In this document: in pieces, positions 1 to 6,598 of the stretch | Numbering within the stretch: the first letter of the stretch is position 1 | How the letters are laid out: each line of letters starts with the position of its first letter | NCBI GenBank assembly: GCA_030831885.1 | Contig: JAURKF010000242.1 | Coordinates: 1-14,201 of the forward strand | Direction: 5' to 3' | DNA from: Flavobacteriales bacterium | GTDB taxonomy: Bacteria > Bacteroidota > Bacteroidia > Flavobacteriales > UA16 | Length of the DNA: 14,201 nt | Position numbers and translations under genes: made by a program | The notes under the pieces: model-generated | The model's database searches: none | What the model saw: the letters and a program-made list of their open reading frames with translations, nothing else | Told to the model about the DNA's origin: nothing

Positions 1-508
1 AAAGAGGAGTGGTGTAAAAAGCGCAAACTGTGTACGTTCCCGGATTGGCATAGGTATGTGAGAAGAAGTGTCCACCTTGCACTGCGCCGGTTTCATCGCC
101 GGGAAACCACGTCACACTTTCACCTTCTACAAACGAACCGATTTCGAAATTCATTACACCGCACTCGGTTCCTACACCCGACCAAATTTCGGTTGGGCAA
201 ATGGGAGCAGGTGTACAGTTAACTTCTACGATAGCTGTAAGTGTAGCCGTTTCCGGACATTCGGGTCCTGAAAAGGTCGCTGTTACGGTATATACAGCAG
301 TTGCTTCGTAGTTGTGGATTATCTCAATCCCTCCTGTGGTTGTTACACCATCTCCGAAATTCCAGATTACATTACCTACCGGAGTGTTTTCGAGGTTAAA
401 CACAAATGAATTGCAATCCTGAGAAGTAACCGCAATGCTCGTAGGACAAGCCATTGCTGCTTGAATCGTAAAAATACCAAGCATGCAAAGAAGTAGATTT
501 TTGGTCAT
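1..508 (-). CDS. Secreted PKD-domain protein, N-terminal part (runs off left edge)
   Basis: An open frame from ATG at 508-506 continues without a stop to the window edge, giving the first 169 residues. Residues 1-20 are a Sec signal peptide (short basic start MTK, hydrophobic LLLCMLGIF, then AMA before C21); cleavage by signal peptidase I after AMA fits better than a lipobox. Two PKD-like beta-sandwich units follow: about 23-97 with WNFGDG (49-54), HNY (65-67) and YTVTA (73-77), and about 105-169 with VTWFPGD (132-138), HTY (151-153) and GTYTVCA (157-163). Seven cysteines in the mature part (21, 32, 84, 98, 104, 116, 162) suggest disulfides outside the cytoplasm. PKD domains are common in large Bacteroidota surface adhesins and type IX-secreted proteins; the sorting domain and any catalytic domain would lie beyond the edge. 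It lies 56 bases downstream of the dioxygenase gene. Role unknown; a surface or extracellular location is well supported. Confidence 0.85.
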   Translation of the reverse strand, partial: MTKNLLLCMLGIFTIQAAMACPTSIAVTSQDCNSFVFNLENTPVGNVIWNFGDGVTTTGGIEIIHNYEATAVYTVTATFSGPECPETATLTAIVEVNCTPAPICPTEIWSGVGTECGVMNFEIGSFVEGESVTWFPGDETGAVQGGHFFSHTYANPGTYTVCAFYTTPL

Positions 509-564
509 GGTTAAGTTTGAGTTGATGATAAGACTCTAAAGAACTTGCAAAAGTTGCGTTACTC

Positions 565-1092
565 TCAGGAAAAACGTGGATCCGTTTCCATTACATCCCC
601 ACATTTCTTGCAGGTGCGATATTCTTCACTTCCATAAAATTCGCGGAAGCGAGGCAAGAAATCTGTTTCGATGTTGTGAAGCACGAAGCGATATTCGTGT
701 AGGAGATTGTTACATTTTTCGCAATACCACTGCAAGCCATCCACCATTTTGCGGTCAGCGCGTTTGCACTCGATGACAAGGCCTACTGTATTTTCTCCTC
801 TGCGAGGCTGATGAGGCACATTGGCAGGAAGCAGGAACATTTCACCCTGCTTGATTTCGATATCGACCGCTTTTCCTTCCTCTTGAATTCCTACTACGAT
901 ATCACCTTCTATTTGATAGAATAATTCCTCTGTTTCGTTGAGGTGATAGTCTTTTCGTGCGTTTGGACCTCCTACGATCATTACCACATAATCGCCCGAT
1001 TCATGATATAGATTTTTATTTCCGACAGGTGGTTTGAGCAAGTCACGATTGTCAGCAATCCATCGCGTGAGGTTGAAGGGGCGTCTAATCAT
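565..1092 (-). CDS. nbaC: 3-hydroxyanthranilate 3,4-dioxygenase
   Basis: A 175-residue cupin that opens the ring of 3-hydroxyanthranilate with O2 to give 2-amino-3-carboxymuconate semialdehyde, which closes spontaneously to quinolinate, the precursor for de novo NAD; cytoplasmic. Residues matching the well-studied bacterial (Cupriavidus/Ralstonia) enzyme are all visible: catalytic iron ligands H50, E56 and H94; substrate-contacting R46, R98 and E108; and a C-terminal rubredoxin-like metal site, C124-x2-C127 and C161-x2-C164. Length equals the bacterial family norm. ATG at 1092-1090 overlaps the stop of the GGGP synthase gene in an ATGA, implying translational coupling. Another kynurenine-pathway gene, kynurenine 3-monooxygenase, lies at the far right on the opposite strand. 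The eukaryotic symbol is HAAO; nbaC is used for bacterial homologues in 2-nitrobenzoate degradation, but an NAD-biosynthetic role is more likely here. Confidence 0.95.
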   Translation of the reverse strand: MIRRPFNLTRWIADNRDLLKPPVGNKNLYHESGDYVVMIVGGPNARKDYHLNETEELFYQIEGDIVVGIQEEGKAVDIEIKQGEMFLLPANVPHQPRRGENTVGLVIECKRADRKMVDGLQWYCEKCNNLLHEYRFVLHNIETDFLPRFREFYGSEEYRTCKKCGDVMETDPRFS

Positions 1093-1832
1093 TTAATGGT
1101 GTATGAGGCGTTGGAAATGGAGTAAAGCAACTCAGGGTTCTCTTCTATGATAGTACCTACCACAATCAGATCAGCACCGGCTTTGAATGCATCGCTTGCC
1201 TGATCTGCGTTTCGGATTCCACCACCTACAATCAGCGGTGTAGCAACTGACTTACGCACAGCGCGTATCATATCAGGCGACACCGGATTTTCTGCGCCGC
1301 TTCCGCCGTCAAGATACATGCTCTTCATTCCGATCATCTCACCGGCGATGGCCGTCACAGCTGCGATTTCGGGTTTGTTGTAAGGAATGGGAAAGGTTTG
1401 ACTGATATAGGATGCTGTGGTCGATTTACCACAATCAATCAGCATGTAACCAGTACTAATAATTTCAAGTTGTGATTTTACCAAGCGCGGAGCTGCCTGT
1501 ACGTGATTGCCTATTAGTAATTCCGGATTTCTGCCCGATATGAGCGAAAGCAGTAATAACGCATCGGCTTGTTCACTGATTTGATCGGGGCTGCCCGGAA
1601 ATAAAACGATGGGCGCAGGCATGTGTTTTTTGGCCCACTTCACACATTGTTGAAAGTGATTGCCTACCATCAAACTACCACCAACGAACACAGCACTTAA
1701 CTCTGCATGCTGAACCAATTCAGCAAGAGCTTTTACTTTGCTTTCTTCGCGCACCTTATCGGGGTCGATAAGCAGAGCCACACCTTTATGGTTGTGTATG
1801 CGCAACTGCTGAAGCGAGCGAAAGAATGACAT
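1089..1832 (-). CDS. pcrB: Geranylgeranylglyceryl phosphate synthase, PcrB-like (group II)
   Basis: A 247-residue TIM-barrel prenyltransferase expected to join sn-glycerol-1-phosphate to a polyprenyl diphosphate through an ether bond, the first committed step of archaeal-type membrane lipids. Visible landmarks: LLIDPDK (20-26), phosphate/metal region; FVGGS (49-53); FPGS (78-81); STGYMLID (126-133); YLDGGSGA (173-180), the family's YLE/D-x-GSGA signature; and the phosphate-binding GGGIR (203-207) and GT (226-227) near the C-terminus. Bacteroidota homologues are biochemically known to prefer geranylgeranyl diphosphate and form hexamers; the Bacillus homologue PcrB uses heptaprenyl diphosphate. 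Substrate chain length cannot be read with certainty from sequence. Only 3 bases separate its ATG from the helicase stop, and its stop overlaps the dioxygenase start, so all three are probably co-transcribed. The physiological product in Bacteroidota is unsettled. Confidence 0.92.
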   Translation of the reverse strand: MSFFRSLQQLRIHNHKGVALLIDPDKVREESKVKALAELVQHAELSAVFVGGSLMVGNHFQQCVKWAKKHMPAPIVLFPGSPDQISEQADALLLLSLISGRNPELLIGNHVQAAPRLVKSQLEIISTGYMLIDCGKSTTASYISQTFPIPYNKPEIAAVTAIAGEMIGMKSMYLDGGSGAENPVSPDMIRAVRKSVATPLIVGGGIRNADQASDAFKAGADLIVVGTIIEENPELLYSISNASYTIK

Positions 1833-1835
1833 TGG

Positions 1836-4175
1836 TTAAGCAAATTTTAGTTTGGCGAATTTGAGCAATAATTGCTTTTGACCCGCTGACGGAAAGAAAA
1901 TTGTTGCTTTCACATCGGGCATGTCGCCATCGAGCGATAAAATTTTTCCTTTACCGAATTTTTCGTGCACTACTTCTGAGCCTACTTCTAAATCACCGGG
2001 TTGAGCAAACTCGCCTCCGAGTGGTAACAAGGGAGCTGCAGAAGTAATTTTTTTGAAGCCTACGGGCGGAGCCACCGGGGTGCTTGGTTCCGGATCGCGT
2101 TCAGCGGGTCGCACAGGACGCTCAGTGGAGGCGGATTTTTTGAAGAAATTGCCGCGTTCCGAACGGAAGTCGATAGGCTTGGTGGCCATGGGTGTGCGCT
2201 CGGGTGATGGTAAGTCTAAATATTGTTCATCGATTTCTTCGATAAAACGGGAGGGCTCACAGTATTGAATCTGACCCCATTTATAACGACTCAACGCATA
2301 ACTGAGCGTGGCTTTTTTCTCTGCTCGGGTTAGCGCAACATAAAATAGCCGTCGCTCTTCTTCGAGTTCTTCGCGGGAGTTGATGCTAAGCTGTGATGGA
2401 AATAACTGTTCTTCCATTCCAACAATATTCACGTAAGGAAACTCCAGTCCTTTGGCAGCGTGAATAGTCATGAGCGATACTTTTCCTTCATCGCTTTCAT
2501 CTTCGCTATCTGCATCTGTTAGCAGAGCAATATCAATCAGAAAATCACCAAGGCTTTGAAGACGATCCGGGAATTCAGGATCTTCTTTGTCGGAGAATTC
2601 TTTCATACCGTTGAGCAACTCCTGGATGTTGTCGTAGCGCGCTACTCCCTCGGGAGTGCGGTCGCTGTAGAGTTCTTTCAGCAATCCGGATTCGGATGCA
2701 ATTTGATGTCCGAGGTCATATGCATTTTTTACTTCAAGCTGGACTGCGAAACTGCGAATGAGAAGCACGAACTCATTCACCTTATTCATGGTAGCACCAC
2801 CCAAGCCTACTTCATTAGCGCGGCCAATCATTTCCCATACGCTTATTGCTCGCTCGGCTGCCCCTACTACCAGTTTGTTGATAGTGGTGTCGCCGATGCC
2901 ACGCTTGGGGTAATTGATAATGCGCTTTAGCGATTCTTCGTCACTGGGATTGCACACCAGTCGATAATATGCCACCAGGTCTTTTACTTCCTTACGCTGA
3001 TAGAAACTGAGTCCACCGTAAATCTTGTAAGGAATATTCAGTTTACGAAGCGCTTCTTCAAATGAACGGCTCTGCGCATTGGTTCTGTAGAGTATTGCGA
3101 ATGAAGAGGCTTCGGCTCCGGTCTCTGAGCGTGTGGCGAAAATTTGATTCGCAACAAAATTTCCTTCATCGTTATCGGTAAGCGCCTTGTGCACCTTGAT
3201 GCGTGCACCATCTTCGTTGGCAGTCCAGACCGATTTCTTGATTTGATCTTTGTTTTTCGAGATAATCGAATTGGCTGCCTCCACAATCACTTTCGTGCTT
3301 CGGTAATTCTGCTCGAGTTTATAGAGGGCGTATTCCGGATAGTCTTTTCGGAAGTTGAGAATGTTCTGAATGTTGGCCCCGCGGAAGGCATAGATACTTT
3401 GCGCATCATCACCTACAACACAAACATTTTCATAGGCCGCACCGAGTTGTTTGATGATGAGGTATTGCGAGAAGTTGGTGTCTTGATACTCGTCGACCAG
3501 GATGTATTGAAACTTGTGCTGGTATTTGTGAAGCACATCCGGAAAGTCGCGCAGCAGTTCGTTTGTTTTGAAAAGCAAATCATCGAAGTCCATTGCGCCG
3601 GCCTTAAACAGTCGAAGATTGTAGGCCTTATAGATTTCGCCGGTTTGTGGTTTTCCGGTGGTACGGTCTTCAGCCTGTATTTCCACATCGTTGAGATAAT
3701 CAGCTGCCGATATTAAGTTGTTTTTACTGGAAGATATACGATTGTAAACTACGCCCGGCTTGTATATTTTATCGTCGAGCCCCATTTCTTTAATGATGTC
3801 TTTGATGAGGCTTTTTGAATCGGCTGTATCGTAAATGGAGAAGTTGCGCGGGTAGTTGATACGTTCGCATTCGATACGCAGAATGCGGGCGAAGATTGAG
3901 TGGAACGTACCCATCCAAATGTTGCGGGCTTCATGATCGCCGACCAACTTTCCTATGCGCGCTTTCATTTCACGCGCAGCTTTGTTGGTGAAGGTGAGCG
4001 CGAGTATCTGAAAAGGATCTACTCCCTGATTAATGAGGTGTGCAATGCGATAGGTGAGCACACGCGTTTTGCCGGAACCGGCACCCGCAATAACCATGAG
4101 TGGTCCATTGACGTGAGCCGCCGCTGCACGTTGCGCTTCGTTGAGTTCATTCAGGAAATTAGTTTCTGTATTCAC
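1836..4175 (-). CDS. pcrA: ATP-dependent DNA helicase, PcrA/UvrD family (SF1A)
   Basis: A 3'-5' superfamily 1A helicase for repair, fork maintenance and removal of recombination intermediates. With a GTG start at 4175-4173 the protein has 779 residues beginning MNTETNFLNELNEAQ, the usual PcrA/UvrD N-terminus. Motifs in order: Q motif NEAQ (12-15), Walker A GAGSGKT (31-37), LTFTNKAA (motif Ia), Walker B VDEYQDT (227-233), motif III GDDAQSIYAFRGA (255-267), motif IV QNYRST (289-294), motif V TIHAAKGLEF (570-579), motif VI RRLFYVALTRA (608-618). A low-complexity Pro/Glu/Arg linker (about 660-715) leads to a Tudor-like C-terminal domain with VVHEKFGKGKI (736-746), which in PcrA contacts RNA polymerase. 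A TTG at 4235 would add 20 residues with no family resemblance, and no in-frame ATG exists before the Walker motif; GTG is the best choice. PcrA versus UvrD naming is not decidable here. Confidence 0.95.
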   Translation of the reverse strand: MNTETNFLNELNEAQRAAAAHVNGPLMVIAGAGSGKTRVLTYRIAHLINQGVDPFQILALTFTNKAAREMKARIGKLVGDHEARNIWMGTFHSIFARILRIECERINYPRNFSIYDTADSKSLIKDIIKEMGLDDKIYKPGVVYNRISSSKNNLISAADYLNDVEIQAEDRTTGKPQTGEIYKAYNLRLFKAGAMDFDDLLFKTNELLRDFPDVLHKYQHKFQYILVDEYQDTNFSQYLIIKQLGAAYENVCVVGDDAQSIYAFRGANIQNILNFRKDYPEYALYKLEQNYRSTKVIVEAANSIISKNKDQIKKSVWTANEDGARIKVHKALTDNDEGNFVANQIFATRSETGAEASSFAILYRTNAQSRSFEEALRKLNIPYKIYGGLSFYQRKEVKDLVAYYRLVCNPSDEESLKRIINYPKRGIGDTTINKLVVGAAERAISVWEMIGRANEVGLGGATMNKVNEFVLLIRSFAVQLEVKNAYDLGHQIASESGLLKELYSDRTPEGVARYDNIQELLNGMKEFSDKEDPEFPDRLQSLGDFLIDIALLTDADSEDESDEGKVSLMTIHAAKGLEFPYVNIVGMEEQLFPSQLSINSREELEEERRLFYVALTRAEKKATLSYALSRYKWGQIQYCEPSRFIEEIDEQYLDLPSPERTPMATKPIDFRSERGNFFKKSASTERPVRPAERDPEPSTPVAPPVGFKKITSAAPLLPLGGEFAQPGDLEVGSEVVHEKFGKGKILSLDGDMPDVKATIFFPSAGQKQLLLKFAKLKFA

Positions 4176-4201
4176 CCTGCGAAGGTATATCCGGCCAAGG
4201 T

Positions 4202-4236
4202 CAAAAATGTTGGCAGAATATGAACAACGAAACAAA
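4202..4236 (-). promoter_or_regulatory. Possible Bacteroidota-type promoter for the helicase-GGGP synthase-dioxygenase genes
   Basis: The 78-base gap between the regulator and the helicase is the largest in the window. On the minus strand it contains TTTG (4236-4233), 23 bases, then CATTTTTG (4209-4202), which matches five of the six fixed bases of the Bacteroidota -7 element TAnnTTTG. The spacing is at the long end for this promoter class. A start a few bases downstream would leave a leader of about 25 bases before the GTG at 4175, which supports that GTG rather than the TTG at 4235. This is pattern matching in AT-rich DNA and may be chance. Confidence 0.25.
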
Positions 4237-4253
4237 TGTTAAGAAGAAAAAGC

Positions 4254-5426
4254 TCAGCTGAAATTGGGAACTGCGTATGCTTTTACCAATTTGTCATCAA
4301 TGGATTTTCCGGAGAGAATGACCAGTCGTTCCATTACGTTGCGGAACTCCCGCACATTGCCGGTCCACTTCAATTCCTGGAGCGCTTTTAGGGCTCCTGC
4401 GGAAATTTCTTTTACGGGTTGTCCGTAGTCTTCGGCAATGAGTTGAAGGAAGTGTTCAGCCAGCAGCGGTATATCCTCTTTGCGCTCACTGAGTGATGGC
4501 ACACGAATAACGATTACGGAAAGTCGGTGAAATAAATCTTCTCGGAAGTTACCTGCTTCTATTTCCTTTCGCAGGTCTTTATTGGTTGCAGCAAAAACGC
4601 GAACGTTTACTTTGAAATCTTTGTCGCCCCCCACACGGGTTATTTTACTTTCTTGCAATGCACGCAGCACTTTGGCTTGAGCGGCCAGCGACATATCACC
4701 TATTTCATCCAAGAAGAGGGTGCCACCATCAGCCAATTCAAATTTTCCCTGCCTTGTTTTTATCGCTGAGGTAAATGAGCCTTTTTCGTGTCCAAACAAT
4801 TCGCTTTCGATAAGTTCGGTTGGTATTGCAGCACAATTGACCTCAATGAATGGACCCGCGACGCGCTCGCTTTTATCGTGAAGCTGCCGCGCAACAAGTT
4901 CTTTTCCTGATCCATTGCCTCCTGTTATTAACACGCGCGCTTCCGTGGGGGCAACGGTGTCGATCATCTTTTTGATTTCCTCAATTGCATTGCTCTTCCC
5001 TACAATCTGAAACGCCGGCGCTTTCGCAATTTTCTTGCGAAGCGTTTTTGTCTCTTTCTGCAAAGAGACTTGGTTGCAAGCATTGCGCACCGTAATTAAT
5101 ATGCGATTGAGGTCGAGTGGTTTCTGAATGAAATCGTATGCACCTTTTTTCAATGATTCAACCGCGGTCTCGATATTCCCATGTCCTGTGATGATTACGA
5201 CGGGGGTTTCAACACCTTTTTCTTTTAGTTTTCCCAACACTTCAATACCATCCATACGGGGCATTTTGACATCGCAAAAAATGAGGTCGAAAGTATCTTT
5301 TTCAACCAGTTTTAAAGCTCCGGGCCCATCCTCGGCTTCTATAACTTCAAACGACTCGTATTCGAGAATTTCCTTGAGTGCTTTGCGTATAGCTTGTTCG
5401 TCGTCGATGATGAGGATTTTTCCCAT
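4254..5426 (-). CDS. Sigma-54 (RpoN) activator response regulator lacking a C-terminal DNA-binding domain
   Basis: A 390-residue NtrC-family response regulator that should use ATP hydrolysis to open sigma-54 RNA polymerase promoters when phosphorylated. Receiver domain 1-115: acidic pair D8/D9, phospho-acceptor D52, switch T80, K102. AAA+ domain about 140-370: Walker A GGNGSGKE (169-176), sigma-54-contacting loop GSFTSA (216-221) in place of the canonical GAFTGA, Walker B LFLDEIGD (237-244), arginine-finger region FREDLFHRL, sensor II WTGNVREFRN. The protein ends about 25 residues after sensor II; the Fis-type helix-turn-helix normally found there is absent, and the 78 bases downstream cannot encode it. 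Such shortened activators are known in Bacteroidota and resemble Helicobacter FlgR or Chlamydia CtcC in lacking this domain. No histidine kinase is adjacent. It lies 29 bases downstream of the WecA-like gene. Target promoters are unknown. Confidence 0.93.
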   Translation of the reverse strand: MGKILIIDDEQAIRKALKEILEYESFEVIEAEDGPGALKLVEKDTFDLIFCDVKMPRMDGIEVLGKLKEKGVETPVVIITGHGNIETAVESLKKGAYDFIQKPLDLNRILITVRNACNQVSLQKETKTLRKKIAKAPAFQIVGKSNAIEEIKKMIDTVAPTEARVLITGGNGSGKELVARQLHDKSERVAGPFIEVNCAAIPTELIESELFGHEKGSFTSAIKTRQGKFELADGGTLFLDEIGDMSLAAQAKVLRALQESKITRVGGDKDFKVNVRVFAATNKDLRKEIEAGNFREDLFHRLSVIVIRVPSLSERKEDIPLLAEHFLQLIAEDYGQPVKEISAGALKALQELKWTGNVREFRNVMERLVILSGKSIDDKLVKAYAVPNFS

Positions 5427-5455
5427 GAGGAGAAGAAATTAGTGAGGCTGAAACT

Positions 5456-6547
5456 TCAGCGTTTGTTTTTGAAAAGAAAAACGGAATTCAATGAGACAGT
5501 TGCTATAGAAAGTATGATTAAAAAACTAACATTGGGCGAGTAGGATGGACTCAAGAAGGTTAGCAAAATAATTGCGACCGAAAAGCCATAGAGGACAAAG
5601 CAGGTTTGTCGATGGCTAAGTCCCAATGCAAGGAGTTTATGGTGAATATGGTTTCTGTCGGCTGAAAATGGAGACCGTCCGCGCAGCGCTCTTAAAATGA
5701 ACACACGCAGCGTGTCAATCAGAGGGTAGGCCAAAATTGCCATAGCCAACACGGGTTTCGGAACGGGTTCCATGAATACCAGCATGCGCTTTACGGGAAA
5801 TTCAATCAGCTTTACAGCGAGTACGAATAAAACCAGACCAATAATTAACGATCCGGAATCTCCCATAAAAAGTTTGGCAGGTTGAAAGTTGTACACGAGA
5901 AAGCCGAGCAGGGCTCCGGCTAATCCAATAGCCAACAATGCCAAAGGTTGGTCTCCGGTTTTATAGAACCAATATGAGAAAGCCATACTGGCAATAAACC
6001 CGAAGCCGGCCGCCAGTCCATCTACTCCGTCAATCAGATTTATGGCATTTACAATTACGATGTAAACAAAAATAGAAAGTGATAAACTGAGCCAATAAGG
6101 TAGATCGTCAACTCCGAAAAGCCCCCAAAATTGAGTGATGCGTATATCGGCTACATAAACGAGAATGAAGCCGACCAACATATGCACAAGCAATTTCTTT
6201 GCAGGGGAGACGCCAATAATGTCGTCTTTCAATCCGAGAAAGAATAAAATAAACATGCAGGCAACAAGGAATTTAAACTCATTGAGCGCCTCTATCGGAA
6301 AGTAGTTATTACCCAATAACCATCCTTCTTTGGAGGGAAACCACAAACAATATCCGATGATAGTGCCTGCGAAAATCATAATACCACCAATAGTAGGTAT
6401 GGAACGTCGATGCAGTTTTCTCGCATCGCCCGGCTCATCGACCAGGTGTTTAAGCTTGGCAACTTTGATGAGCGAAGGAGTTGCAATAAGCACCAGAATG
6501 AACGCAGTACTGAATGACCCGATTAGCTCTCGTAATATCTCTGACAC
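5456..6547 (-). CDS. Undecaprenyl-phosphate sugar-1-phosphate transferase, WecA/TagO/MraY family
   Basis: A 363-residue polytopic inner-membrane enzyme (roughly ten or eleven hydrophobic segments) that should transfer a HexNAc-1-phosphate from a UDP-sugar to undecaprenyl phosphate, starting a lipid-linked glycan. Family signatures are all present: VDEPGDARKLHRRSIPTIGG (36-55), the metal-binding GLKDDIIG with D108/D109, NAINLIDGVDGL (167-178), MGDSGS (228-233), and the loop motif NHIHHK (299-304), which is typical of the WecA/TagO branch rather than MraY proper. Starts at GTG (6547-6545); no ATG occurs before residue 57 or so, and that one would delete the first membrane segment. It follows the Wzi-like gene by 51 bases and precedes the response regulator by 29, placing it at the initiation step of the surface polysaccharide suggested by this gene run. 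Exact sugar donor unknown. Confidence 0.92.
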   Translation of the reverse strand: MSEILRELIGSFSTAFILVLIATPSLIKVAKLKHLVDEPGDARKLHRRSIPTIGGIMIFAGTIIGYCLWFPSKEGWLLGNNYFPIEALNEFKFLVACMFILFFLGLKDDIIGVSPAKKLLVHMLVGFILVYVADIRITQFWGLFGVDDLPYWLSLSLSIFVYIVIVNAINLIDGVDGLAAGFGFIASMAFSYWFYKTGDQPLALLAIGLAGALLGFLVYNFQPAKLFMGDSGSLIIGLVLFVLAVKLIEFPVKRMLVFMEPVPKPVLAMAILAYPLIDTLRVFILRALRGRSPFSADRNHIHHKLLALGLSHRQTCFVLYGFSVAIILLTFLSPSYSPNVSFLIILSIATVSLNSVFLFKNKR

Positions 6548-6598
6548 GTGGGTTGTGTTTGGTGTAAGGTTAGCGCGAAAATAGCGAAATATGCATGG

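Noticed and set aside
68..271. Plus-strand open frame of 67 codons at the left edge
   Set aside because: It lies opposite the PKD-domain gene, which has a signal peptide and recognisable domain motifs; the plus-strand peptide shows none.
542..555. Inverted repeat AACTT-GCAA-AAGTT between the dioxygenase and PKD genes, as a terminator
   Set aside because: The stem is only five mostly A/T pairs with no following T-run on the minus strand; it is too weak to call a terminator.
1826..1836. Shared CTTAACC just before the ATG of the GGGP synthase and of the PKD protein, as a common ribosome-binding or leader signal
   Set aside because: In one case the bases include the helicase stop codon, and no other gene in the window shows it; two occurrences are not enough.
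3144..3716. Long plus-strand open frame (190 codons) antisense to the helicase
   Set aside because: It mirrors a strongly conserved helicase region (motifs II to IV); the peptide has no recognisable domain, and open antisense frames are expected from codon bias.
4176..4235. TTG-initiated 20-residue extension of the helicase
   Set aside because: There is no similarity to PcrA/UvrD N-termini, and it would start at or upstream of the putative promoter; the GTG at 4175 fits better.
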